Positions 17,481 to 24,979 of a DNA stretch of 32,332 nt are shown piece after piece. The notes under the pieces were generated by a model that made no database searches, had not been told where the DNA came from, and saw nothing but the letters and a program-made list of their open reading frames with translations. The translations under genes and the position numbers were made by a program. The DNA comes from an uncultured Prevotellaceae bacterium (GTDB lineage Bacteria; Bacteroidota; Bacteroidia; Bacteroidales; Bacteroidaceae). The stretch is taken from positions 1 to 32,332 of the forward strand of contig CACYRS010000029.1 of the NCBI GenBank assembly GCA_902776935.1, written 5' to 3'. Within the stretch, counting starts at the first letter, position 1, and each line of letters begins with the position of its first letter.

Positions 17481-17503
17481 GCACAAATTTCAAAATTTTG
17501 TGC
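17481..17503. promoter_or_regulatory. inverted repeat GCACAAA-N9-TTTGTGC at the transcription start
   Basis: Seven-base perfect arms flank nine bases. The site touches the last base of the -7 element and covers the predicted start of transcription of the acyl-CoA synthetase operon, a position where a repressor would block. An mRNA hairpin is the alternative reading. Confidence 0.55.
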
Positions 17504-17534
17504 AAAGGTAACGCTTTTTCTGCACATTTGCAAG
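17503..17534 (-). promoter_or_regulatory. promoter of the acyl-CoA synthetase operon
   Basis: On the minus strand CTTG and TACCTTTG are separated by 20 bases, followed by CAC. The predicted leader is about 25 bases. Confidence 0.65.
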
Positions 17535-17546
17535 TATGAGTGTGCA
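17521..17546. promoter_or_regulatory. second inverted repeat TGCACA-N14-TGTGCA over the -33 box
   Basis: Six-base perfect arms flank 14 bases that contain the -33 element. The arms share the GCACA/TGTGC core with the first inverted repeat, and the two centres are about 41-42 bases apart. Confidence 0.5.
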
Positions 17547-17601
17547 ATAATTTCTGCTTTTATACAATTTTTAATATAAAAGTAGTAAAAATGAACATAT
17601 T

Positions 17602-18846
17602 TTACTCATATCGCATAGATTTCGCTGGGTGAATATGCGAAATAAGATAACTAGGAGCTATGAGTACGAATATGCTTATGATGAGTGTAGCAATATTTAG
17701 AAGAAGTATCAATGGTATATTTAGTTCCATAGGTACTTCACTTACATAATATGTCTGTGCATCGAGGGTGAATATTCCTGTTGATTGCTGAAGCAGAACG
17801 ATACCCAGACCAATGATGTTCCCGAGCAGAAGACCCTGTCCGATAATAAATGCGGCAAACCAAAGGAAGGTATGTCTGATGGTCTTGTTTCTTGCCCCAA
17901 GAGCCTTGAGAACACCAATCATCTGGGTTCTCTCAAGGATGATGATCAGCAGTCCGCTAATCATAGTGAATCCGGCTACACAGACCATCAGAGCAAGGAT
18001 AATCCAAACGTTGATGTCGAGCAGCTCAAGCCAGGTAAACACCTGAGGATAGGCCTCGTAGATAGTCTGCGAGGAGTAGGTGTTGAGGTATTTGTCTGTA
18101 GTACGGTTAACCTTCGCAATCACTTCATCGTCAGTAGCCTGAAGTTGTTCGAAATCCTCCACAAGGATCTCTGCACCAGAGACCTGATCTTCCTCCCAAC
18201 CGTTGAGCCTGCAAGCTGTGTATATATCTGTAAAACACAGCGACTCATCAAAACGGGTCATGTTAGTCTGGTATATCCCGCTGATGGTGAATCTGCGGGT
18301 CCTTACATTATCGTCGATGAAATATGCATAGATACGATCGCCGGCCTTCAGTTGCAACTTGTCGGCAATAAGCTTAGAAATAAGTATGTTATTAGTGCTT
18401 GTAGTATCGCTGAACTGTGGCATCTTACCTTCTATGAGATGCTGCTTAAGGAAAGTCATGTCGTATTCCGGACCAACACCCTTGAAAAGTACCCCGAGGA
18501 AATCTTCGTCTGTCTTCAGAATACCTTGAGTGACGGCATAGCGTTCAACGTGTTTCACTCCCTTAAAGTTCTTCATCACAGACATCATACTGTCGTCTAT
18601 GCAGACGGGATAACGGTCTATGGAACTAAATGCCATGATGTTCTGTACCTGAATATGACTTCCGAAACCTATCACCTTATCCCTGATGGTATGCTGGAAT
18701 CCCAATACCACACAGACGGTAACAATCATCACAGCCAGGCCTATCCCCACACCAAGAGTAGCTATACGAATAGCCGGGCGACTCACTTTCCGTTTGTCAC
18801 CCTGATCACTATATATTCTCTTTGCTATGAAAAAAGGGAGGTTCAT
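17602..18846 (-). CDS. ABC transporter permease, LolC/LolE-like (FtsX/MacB type)
   Basis: This 414-residue inner membrane protein has the four-helix layout of MacB/LolCE permeases. One membrane segment lies near residues 28-50 (GVGIGLAVMIVTVCVVLGF), then a long periplasmic domain, then three segments in the last 150 residues (IILALMVCVAGFTMISGLLI; FAAFIIGQGLLLGNIIGLGI; IPLILLLNIATLIISIFVLI). In Gram-negative bacteria such permeases release lipoproteins to LolA or act as mechanotransmitters. No ATPase gene is next to it, so the ATPase must be encoded elsewhere. Its ATG overlaps the stop of the aminotransferase by four bases, which indicates coupled translation. Confidence 0.88.
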   Translation of the reverse strand: MNLPFFIAKRIYSDQGDKRKVSRPAIRIATLGVGIGLAVMIVTVCVVLGFQHTIRDKVIGFGSHIQVQNIMAFSSIDRYPVCIDDSMMSVMKNFKGVKHVERYAVTQGILKTDEDFLGVLFKGVGPEYDMTFLKQHLIEGKMPQFSDTTSTNNILISKLIADKLQLKAGDRIYAYFIDDNVRTRRFTISGIYQTNMTRFDESLCFTDIYTACRLNGWEEDQVSGAEILVEDFEQLQATDDEVIAKVNRTTDKYLNTYSSQTIYEAYPQVFTWLELLDINVWIILALMVCVAGFTMISGLLIIILERTQMIGVLKALGARNKTIRHTFLWFAAFIIGQGLLLGNIIGLGIVLLQQSTGIFTLDAQTYYVSEVPMELNIPLILLLNIATLIISIFVLIAPSYLISHIHPAKSMRYE

Positions 18847-20048
18847 TCTTCGTCTACGCGGCCAGGATAGGCTTCGAGGGCTTTGCGGAGGACAAAGAGG
18901 GCACGCTCCAGATCCTTCTTCTTAAGGACGTATGCGATACGTACCTGATTGATACCGGCTCCGGGAGTGGTGTAGAATCCGGCAGCAGGAGCCATCATCA
19001 CCGTCTCACCCTCGTAATTAAACTCAGAGAGACACCAACGACAGAACTTCTCAGCATCGTCAACAGGCAGTTTTGCTACTGTATAGAAGGCTCCCATAGG
19101 GATAGGAGAGTAGACACCTGGAATACGGTTCAGACCATCGATGAGACACTTCCTGCGTTCTACATACTCATCATACACGTCACGCAGATATTCCTCTGGA
19201 GTATCCAATGATGCCTCTGCCACTATCTGTCCGATGAGCGGGGGAGAGAGTCGTGCCTGACAGAACTTCATCACAGCCTTACGCACCTCGGCATTCTTAG
19301 TGATAAGGGCTCCTATACGGATACCACACTCTGAATAACGCTTAGATACCGAGTCGATGAGGATGACATTCTGTTCGATACCCTCCAGATGACATGCAGA
19401 GATGTATGGCGAACCGGTATAAATGTATTCACGGTATACCTCATCCGAGAAGAGATACAGGTCGTACTTCTTCACCAGGTCACGTATCTGGTTCATCTCC
19501 CTACGGGTATAGAGATATCCTGTGGGGTTGTTGGGGTTACAGATCATTATAGCACGGGTGCGCTCGTTGATGAGTTCCTCAAACTTCTCAACCTTCGGAA
19601 GAGAGAATCCTTCCTCGATAGTTGTTGCTATAGTACGGATCTTTGCTCCTGCAGAGATGGCAAAGGCCATATAGTTGGCGTATGCAGGTTCTGGAACGAT
19701 AATCTCATCGCCAGGATTAAGACAAGAGAGAAAAGCAAAGAGCACAGCCTCGGAACCTCCGCTGGTGATGATGATATCATCGGCTGTAACCTTGATATCA
19801 TATTTCGCGTAATAATCAACGAGTTTCTCACGATAACTCAGATAACCCTGAGAGGGAGAATATTCGAGAATATTACGGTCTATTGTCTTCAGGGCGTCAA
19901 GACCTACTTGAGGTGTCGGGAGATCTGGCTGACCAATGTTAAGGTGATATACCTTTGTACCCTTTTTCTTTGCTGCTGCGGCCAATGGTGCGAGTTTCCT
20001 GATAGGACTCTCTGGCATCTCAAGACCGCGTACTGATATCTCTGGCAT
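18843..20048 (-). CDS. pyridoxal phosphate aminotransferase, class I/II
   Basis: This 401-residue enzyme belongs to the AspC-like fold type I aminotransferases. The PLP lysine is Lys236 in DSVSKRYSECGIRIG. Other family marks are NIGQPDLPTP near the N-terminus, the YSPSQGYLSYRE segment, ITSGGSEAVLFAF, MICNPNNPTG and the terminal arginine motif NQVRIAYVL. The substrate may be aspartate, alanine or an aromatic amino acid; the sequence does not decide. It is the first gene of a two-gene operon with the permease, an odd functional pairing. A complete promoter lies just upstream. Confidence 0.93.
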   Translation of the reverse strand: MPEISVRGLEMPESPIRKLAPLAAAAKKKGTKVYHLNIGQPDLPTPQVGLDALKTIDRNILEYSPSQGYLSYREKLVDYYAKYDIKVTADDIIITSGGSEAVLFAFLSCLNPGDEIIVPEPAYANYMAFAISAGAKIRTIATTIEEGFSLPKVEKFEELINERTRAIMICNPNNPTGYLYTRREMNQIRDLVKKYDLYLFSDEVYREYIYTGSPYISACHLEGIEQNVILIDSVSKRYSECGIRIGALITKNAEVRKAVMKFCQARLSPPLIGQIVAEASLDTPEEYLRDVYDEYVERRKCLIDGLNRIPGVYSPIPMGAFYTVAKLPVDDAEKFCRWCLSEFNYEGETVMMAPAAGFYTTPGAGINQVRIAYVLKKKDLERALFVLRKALEAYPGRVDEE

Positions 20049-20074
20049 TGTATCCTAGTTTATTATTTTGCGTG

Positions 20075-20107
20075 CAAAGGTACAATAAAAAATTGAAAAT
20101 TGACAAA
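20075..20107 (-). promoter_or_regulatory. promoter of the aminotransferase operon
   Basis: On the minus strand TTTG (20104-20107) and TACCTTTG (20075-20082) are 21 bases apart, followed by CACGC. The leader is about 20 bases. An A/T-rich AATTGAAAATTG repeat tract spans 20088-20130 over the -33 region. Confidence 0.7.
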
Positions 20108-20178
20108 TGAGAATTGAAAATTAATTAAAGATACACTATTTTTTTGTCTATTCGTTTCCCGTTTTAAATAAAATTGAG

Positions 20179-20186
20179 TACTTTTG
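20179..20186 (+). promoter_or_regulatory. -7 element of the pseudokinase operon
   Basis: TACTTTTG followed by CAGCC matches TAnnTTTG. Transcription should start near 20192, about 17 bases before the GTG start. No clear -33 box is seen. Confidence 0.55.
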
Positions 20187-20208
20187 CAGCCAAATTAACA
20201 ATAAACAA

Positions 20209-21507
20209 GTGAACTACGAGGAATTAATAGAGAACCGTGATAAGCGTAAGACAGGCAAGTTTCGTCTGCCTTACGGATACTTTTACAAACGTATCATCGA
20301 CAATAAGTACAGTAACTTTGTCGAGTTTCACGATGAGTTAACGGATGATATCCTTTTCGATGAGTGTATTCGTCGTCAATGTGAGGCTCTGAGCACGGTA
20401 AAGAGCAGGTATCAGCTTAGGTTTACACCCAACGAGGGCGATGACAGCGTGTATGCCGTAGCCGTAGAACCAGGCAACTACATCAGCTTCGAGTCGCTGT
20501 TGAACGACCTGCCGTCTATCGTGGCAAAGAATGACTTCATCAGCTCCACCATCAGCAAACTGGTTGAAATCACCACCGAACTGAACAATCAGGGCATACA
20601 ATATCTCTGTTTTGCACCTTCAAATATTCTCGTTCGCAAGAATGACTCTGAGATACGGCTTCTGCTTCATGGCTCGTTCTTCCAACCGATGAAGATGCAG
20701 GATACTCTCTATGAAGGTGTTGAGACGTTTGTTGCCCCAGAGGTGATGTCTGGCGAAAAGTGGGATGACCGAAGCGATGTGTATTCTCTCGGAAAGTTCA
20801 TCGATTATCTTTATACCACCTCAGGACTGCCTTTCGAACTGAAGAAGGTTATTGCCAAGGCTACTGACGAGGACCCGGAGAAGCGTTATCCGTCAGTTGC
20901 TGCGCTACATTCAGACATGAAGAAGCGTACCAGCATCCGAAAAACATCTGTCATGGGAACAGCTGCTATTGCTATAGCTATCTTCGTGGCAAACATCTTC
21001 TTCGACCTAGTGCCGAGCACAGAGCCGATAGAGTTCGTCAAACCTGTTAAAGAGCCTGTAGATGAGAGCCTTCTCGATGAAGGATTCGATCCTCTTACAG
21101 AGTTAGGAGCAGATGCCGACTCTGCCACCATCGCGAGGGCTATACGAGACTATATGACTAACGACTCCGACAAGGTGGATGAGAAGAAGATGCGTGAGTT
21201 TCAGGCTAAGGCAGAACAGATCTTCCGTAAGCAGTATTCCAGGGCAGCCGACATTATTCTCTCAAAGATATATAATAATGAGGGAATGAACAATACCGAG
21301 AAGAACTTCAAGGCAAGCAGCAAGGAGGTGATGAAGGAACTCGTTGATAAACAGAAAGAGCTCGCCTCTAAATCCTCCCTCAGCGAAGCTACAACCCAGC
21401 GTATTGCATCTGAGATTATCGAACAGCTGACAGAGAAGAAAAAGAAGGAACTGGAAAAGAGTATGAAGGCTAAGGAAGAAAATAGTCCTGAAGAACAAAA
21501 AAATTAA
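20209..21507 (+). CDS. membrane-anchored serine/threonine pseudokinase
   Basis: This 432-residue protein has a protein kinase-like N-terminal domain (about 15-240), one membrane segment (246-266, TSVMGTAAIAIAIFVANIFF) and a charged, helix-rich outer part. The kinase C-lobe is recognisable from PSNILV (137-142), VAPEVMSG (175-182), DDRSDVYSLG (186-195) and the arginine of DEDPEKRYPS. The catalytic residues are missing: HRDLK is replaced by YLCFA (132-136), and DFG aligns with LHG. No glycine-rich loop is seen. Basic residues before the membrane segment put the kinase domain in the cytosol, as in PASTA kinases. The start is GTG; no ATG fits. It should therefore sense or scaffold rather than phosphorylate. 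The DUF4494 gene follows after 18 bases. Confidence 0.8.
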   Translation: MNYEELIENRDKRKTGKFRLPYGYFYKRIIDNKYSNFVEFHDELTDDILFDECIRRQCEALSTVKSRYQLRFTPNEGDDSVYAVAVEPGNYISFESLLNDLPSIVAKNDFISSTISKLVEITTELNNQGIQYLCFAPSNILVRKNDSEIRLLLHGSFFQPMKMQDTLYEGVETFVAPEVMSGEKWDDRSDVYSLGKFIDYLYTTSGLPFELKKVIAKATDEDPEKRYPSVAALHSDMKKRTSIRKTSVMGTAAIAIAIFVANIFFDLVPSTEPIEFVKPVKEPVDESLLDEGFDPLTELGADADSATIARAIRDYMTNDSDKVDEKKMREFQAKAEQIFRKQYSRAADIILSKIYNNEGMNNTEKNFKASSKEVMKELVDKQKELASKSSLSEATTQRIASEIIEQLTEKKKKELEKSMKAKEENSPEEQKN

Positions 21508-21525
21508 GAAATAAAAAATATTGAG

Positions 21526-22008
21526 ATGCGATCAAGAACAGCAGAATGGTTTGAGTGCAAGATCCGTTACGAGAAGGTGATGGAAGACGGCATGCAGAAA
21601 CGTGTTAATGAGAATTATGTAGTTGATGCCTTGAGTTTCAGCGAGGCCGAGGAACGTATTATCGAGGAGATGTCATCATATATCAGCGGTGAGTTTGATG
21701 TCGTAGATATCAAGAAGGCTGCCTATAAGGAGATTTTCTTCGCCGATCAGGATATGGCCGACAAGTGGTATAAGGCAAAGCTGCAGTTTATCACCATCGA
21801 TGAGAAAACGGAAAAGGAGAAGCGCTCTACTGTCAGCTATCTCGTTAATGCCGGCTCTTTCAACGGCTCAGTAAAGAACATCGAGGAAGTGATGGGCGGT
21901 ACGATGATTGATTATGTTATCTCATCCGTCAGCGAAACTACTGTCATGGATGTCTATGAGCATGGTAAGTCAGCGAAAACAGACGACAAACCAGAATACG
22001 AACAATAA
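21526..22008 (+). CDS. DUF4494 family protein
   Basis: This 160-residue protein fits DUF4494, a Bacteroidales family without known function. It begins with EWFECKIRYEKVMEDG and has the conserved-looking stretch VDALSFSEAEERIIEEM followed by alternating strands (DVVDIKKAAYKEIFF; WYKAKLQFITID). There is no signal peptide or membrane segment, so it is probably cytosolic. It lies between the pseudokinase gene and the YggS-type gene; the gap to the latter is three bases, so the three genes form an operon. A role near the cytosolic pseudokinase domain is only an inference from position. Confidence 0.85.
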   Translation: MRSRTAEWFECKIRYEKVMEDGMQKRVNENYVVDALSFSEAEERIIEEMSSYISGEFDVVDIKKAAYKEIFFADQDMADKWYKAKLQFITIDEKTEKEKRSTVSYLVNAGSFNGSVKNIEEVMGGTMIDYVISSVSETTVMDVYEHGKSAKTDDKPEYEQ

Positions 22009-22011
22009 ACT

Positions 22012-22683
22012 ATGTACGACGTAAAAGGTCAGTTGCATAAGATACTCGATACATTGCCACAGGGTGTACGCCTTGTGGCAATCTCTAAGTATCACCCCAA
22101 CGAATATATCGAGGCAGCCTACGCAGAAGGACAGCGTGTCTTTGGTGAGAGTCATGAACAGGAACTGCGCCAGAAACACGAGTCTCTGCCAAATGATATC
22201 GAATGGCACTTCATCGGTCATCTGCAGACTAACAAGGTGAAATACATCGCTCCTTATGTATCTATGATAGAAGCCGTTGACTCACTTAAGCTCCTGAAAG
22301 AGATTAATCGTCAGGCAGAACGTTGCGGACGGGTAATCAAAGTGCTTCTCGAGCTTCATATCGCTGAGGAATCGACGAAATACGGACTCACCCTTGATGC
22401 CTGTCGCCAACTCCTTGAAGATGGAGAATGGAGGGAGATGAAGAACATCAGGATCTGTGGTCTGATGATGATGGCTTCGTTTGTAGATGATAAGGATCAG
22501 ATACGTCGCGAGATGCAGACAGCAAGGGATTTCTTCGACGAAGTGAAGATGAAATATTTTGCTAATGATGCAGACTTCCTTGAACGGTCATGGGGTATGA
22601 GCGACGATTATCTCATTGCCATAGAGACGGGATCTACGATGGTGCGTATTGGTACCTCTATTTTTGGTCCCCGCGTCTATTGA
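22012..22683 (+). CDS. YggS/PROSC-type pyridoxal phosphate homeostasis protein
   Basis: This 223-residue protein is a YggS-family PLP-binding TIM barrel. The PLP lysine is Lys26 in VAISKYHPNEYIEAAY. Other family segments are FGESHEQEL (usually FGENYVQE), WHFIGHLQTNKVKYI, GLMMMA and the C-terminal SWGMSDDYLIAIETGSTMVR and RIGTSIFG. These proteins buffer free PLP and affect amino acid pools; they are not known to have enzyme activity. It ends the pseudokinase operon. Its last 26 bases overlap the end of the convergent EFR1 gene. Confidence 0.93.
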   Translation: MYDVKGQLHKILDTLPQGVRLVAISKYHPNEYIEAAYAEGQRVFGESHEQELRQKHESLPNDIEWHFIGHLQTNKVKYIAPYVSMIEAVDSLKLLKEINRQAERCGRVIKVLLELHIAEESTKYGLTLDACRQLLEDGEWREMKNIRICGLMMMASFVDDKDQIRREMQTARDFFDEVKMKYFANDADFLERSWGMSDDYLIAIETGSTMVRIGTSIFGPRVY

Positions 22684-23440
22684 AATAGTACTGATCACGT
22701 TTCCTTGTGATCTTGCCGTAGTTGATGGCATGAACAGGACAGTAGTGATAACAGGCCAAGCAACAGGTACACTTTCCGTTATGTAGCCATTCGGGAGGTG
22801 TACCTGAAATATTATCCACAGGACAGACCTTGATACATTTCCCGCATCTGATACACACATCGGCATCAACGGTAAATTTCCTATCGGTAATCATCTTCTT
22901 ATTGAAATACCCTCCGATGACATATGAATAGAGTCGGGGAGTGGCACCTTTCTCAAGTTCCACGATGCCTCGCTTCTGGTCTTTCAGGATGCTGATGATA
23001 TGGTGCAGCTGGTGGCGGGCATTGTCTATCTTCCATTGTTCCTTGTCCTCAGGATCGGTTTTCATAAATGGCAGACAGACATAGCTCTCAGGCATGATAA
23101 CAGAGAATTGTGTCTCTGCCTCAAGCCCCTTCTTCCTTAACTCCTTATTCAATATCGTCATCGCCTCGCCCATGTTATCGCCGCATGTAGTCAACGCCCA
23201 ACAATAGTTAGAGTTTTTATTAAGCAGTCTCAGTTGATGAATGAAATGTCTAATAATTCTTGGAGGTTGCCAGCCATGTGTGGGAAAGCAGAATCCGATA
23301 CTCTCCTTATCCTTCAGATGGAACTCAAATCTCCCTTCTCTGATAAGGTCCGGGAGATATAACAACTCCTCATCCAGAGCCTTTGCAATCTGCTCAGCCA
23401 CCCATCGGGTATTGCCGGTTCCTGAGAAATAAAAAATCAT
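22658..23440 (-). CDS. EFR1-family flavodoxin/ferredoxin protein
   Basis: The 260-residue protein combines an N-terminal flavodoxin-like domain with a C-terminal pair of 4Fe-4S clusters. The FMN phosphate loop is SGTGNT at residues 6-11. The cluster motifs are CIRCGKCIKVCP and CTCCLACYHYCP. It is expected to be a cytosolic electron carrier or small reductase; its partner is unknown. It is transcribed divergently from the rseC-rnf operon, which suggests but does not prove a connection to ferredoxin metabolism. Its 3' end overlaps the yggS-type gene by 26 bases, tail to tail. Confidence 0.9.
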   Translation of the reverse strand: MIFYFSGTGNTRWVAEQIAKALDEELLYLPDLIREGRFEFHLKDKESIGFCFPTHGWQPPRIIRHFIHQLRLLNKNSNYCWALTTCGDNMGEAMTILNKELRKKGLEAETQFSVIMPESYVCLPFMKTDPEDKEQWKIDNARHQLHHIISILKDQKRGIVELEKGATPRLYSYVIGGYFNKKMITDRKFTVDADVCIRCGKCIKVCPVDNISGTPPEWLHNGKCTCCLACYHYCPVHAINYGKITRKRDQYYFNRRGDQK

Positions 23441-23461
23441 GTTTTACTCTTGTTTTGCCTG

Positions 23462-23469
23462 CAAAGTTA
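23462..23469 (-). promoter_or_regulatory. -7 element of the EFR1 gene
   Basis: The minus strand reads TAACTTTGCAGG. A TTTGCG lies 23 bases further upstream, slightly too far for an ideal -33 box. Confidence 0.55.
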
Positions 23470-23557
23470 CTATTCAACAATATTTCCGCTCGCAAACGAT
23501 TACGACTTTTTTACGTAATTTTTCGCAAAAATCATCCAATATTTAATAAATATGTAT

Positions 23558-23565
23558 TAACTTTG
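23558..23565 (+). promoter_or_regulatory. -7 element of the rseC-rnf operon
   Basis: TAACTTTG followed by CAAATTG. Transcription should start near 23571, about 22 bases before the rseC ATG. No -33 TTTG is present, which would fit a promoter that needs an activator. Confidence 0.6.
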
Positions 23566-23569
23566 CAAA

Positions 23570-23589
23570 TTGTAAGGTCTACATTACAA
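23570..23589. promoter_or_regulatory. inverted repeat TTGTAA-N8-TTACAA at the rnf transcription start
   Basis: Perfect six-base arms flank GGTCTACA. The site covers the predicted transcription start and ends four bases before the rseC start codon. It could be an operator or a short mRNA hairpin that limits translation. Confidence 0.5.
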
Positions 23590-23593
23590 ATCA

Positions 23594-24007
23594 ATGAGTC
23601 AGAAGATATCGCATTCAGGTGTAATAGAGAGTGTTCTGGAGGGTTGCGTAAAGGTGCGCATCGTCCAGACTTCGGCATGTGCTGCATGTAAGATTGCAGG
23701 ACATTGCAATGCCTCTGAGTCGAAGGTGAAGATTGTGGATGTATTCTGCAGTAATTCATCTGATTACAGCGTAGGACAGAATGTCACGGTGTGGGCCTCA
23801 AAGGATGTTGCCAACAAGGCTTTGTTACTCGGATTCGGAGTTCCGTTTCTGTTACTGGTAAGTGTTTTGATGATTGCGTTGAAGATTATTGGCGATGAAG
23901 GGATATCTGCTCTTATAGCTCTTGGAGCACTTGTTCCTTATTATTTCGCCTTGTGGCTGATGCGCGACAGGATACAACATCAGATTTCTTTTCAAATAGA
24001 AGATTAA
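23594..24007 (+). CDS. rseC: SoxR-reducing system protein RseC family
   Basis: This 137-residue RseC/MucC-like membrane protein has the N-terminal cysteine cluster C29-x2-C32-x5-C38 in SACAACKIAGHC. Two membrane segments follow at about 72-99 (ALLLGFGVPFLLLVSVLMIA) and 104-128 (LIALGALVPYYFALWLM). In E. coli RseC works with the Rsx (Rnf) complex to keep SoxR reduced. In Bacteroidota the gene regularly stands at the head of the rnf operon, as here, where rnfB starts 34 bases downstream. No soxR is in the window, so its role is probably with Rnf itself. Confidence 0.92.
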   Translation: MSQKISHSGVIESVLEGCVKVRIVQTSACAACKIAGHCNASESKVKIVDVFCSNSSDYSVGQNVTVWASKDVANKALLLGFGVPFLLLVSVLMIALKIIGDEGISALIALGALVPYYFALWLMRDRIQHQISFQIED

Positions 24008-24041
24008 TGATAAAATAATATAAACTAAAACAAATTTATTT

Positions 24042-24965
24042 ATGAATTTCATCTTGATTGCAGTAATTGTCTTAGGAGCTATCGGCCTGATAGCAGCCGT
24101 AGTGCTGTTTGCCGCCTCTAAGAAATTTGCTGTCTATGAGGATCCCCGTATTGCACAGGTGGGAGAACTCCTTCCCGGTGCCAATTGCGGAGGATGTGGA
24201 TTCCCAGGATGTAGCGGTATGGCCGATGCTCTTGTCAAGGGTGCCGATGCCGGAAGCCTCGACGGACTGATGTGTCCTGTAGGTGGTGCCGAGACAATGG
24301 GAAAGGTTGCCGATCTGTTAGGGATGGCTATTGCCAATTCCGAGCCGATGGTGGCAGTAGTGAGATGTAATGGCACTTGCGAGCATCGTCCTCGCATTGC
24401 CGAGTATGCCGGACTCCGCACATGTGCAGCCATGCATGCCTGTGGAGCTGGTGAGACAGCCTGTGGCTTCGGATGTCTTGGTTGTGGCGACTGTGAGGCT
24501 GCATGTCAGTTTGATGCCATCAAGGTTAATCCTGAGACAGGTATCCCTGAGGTCGATGAAGAGAAGTGTACCTCTTGCGGCGCTTGTGTCAAGGCTTGTC
24601 CTCGTAACATCATCGAGCTCCGTAAGAAGGGTCCGAAGGGTAGGAGAGTCTTTGTGTCTTGTGTCAACAAGGACAAGGGTCCTGTAGCCATGAAGGCCTG
24701 TCAGGTAAGCTGTATCGGATGTGGAAAGTGTGAGAAGGAGTGTAACTTCGGTGCTATAACCGTTGAGAACAACCTCGCTTACATCGACTTCGAGAAGTGC
24801 CGTCTGTGTCGTAAGTGTGTAACGGTATGTCCTAAGCACGCTATTCTCGATGTCAACTTCCCAACTCCGCCACCAGCTCCAAAGGTAGAGACTCCTAAGG
24901 CAGAAGCTCCGAAGCCATCACGCGAAGCAATGCCCGACACCGACTCAAGTATTTCAATTAAATAG
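24042..24965 (+). CDS. rnfB: Rnf electron transport complex subunit B
   Basis: This 307-residue ferredoxin-like subunit carries electrons from reduced ferredoxin into the complex. It has one N-terminal membrane helix (residues 2-25), then the 4Fe-4S domain C49-x2-C52-x4-C57 with C78 (ANCGGCGFPGCSGM ... MCPVG). Several ferredoxin motifs follow (CGFGCLGCGDCEAAC, CTSCGACVKACP, CIGCGKCEKEC, CRLCRKCVTVCP). The end is a proline/alanine/lysine tail (PPAPKVETPKAEAPKPS). The length is typical of Bacteroidota and Clostridia forms, longer than E. coli RsxB. Second gene of the operon. Confidence 0.96.
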   Translation: MNFILIAVIVLGAIGLIAAVVLFAASKKFAVYEDPRIAQVGELLPGANCGGCGFPGCSGMADALVKGADAGSLDGLMCPVGGAETMGKVADLLGMAIANSEPMVAVVRCNGTCEHRPRIAEYAGLRTCAAMHACGAGETACGFGCLGCGDCEAACQFDAIKVNPETGIPEVDEEKCTSCGACVKACPRNIIELRKKGPKGRRVFVSCVNKDKGPVAMKACQVSCIGCGKCEKECNFGAITVENNLAYIDFEKCRLCRKCVTVCPKHAILDVNFPTPPPAPKVETPKAEAPKPSREAMPDTDSSISIK

Positions 24966-24979
24966 AGGAGGACATCATT

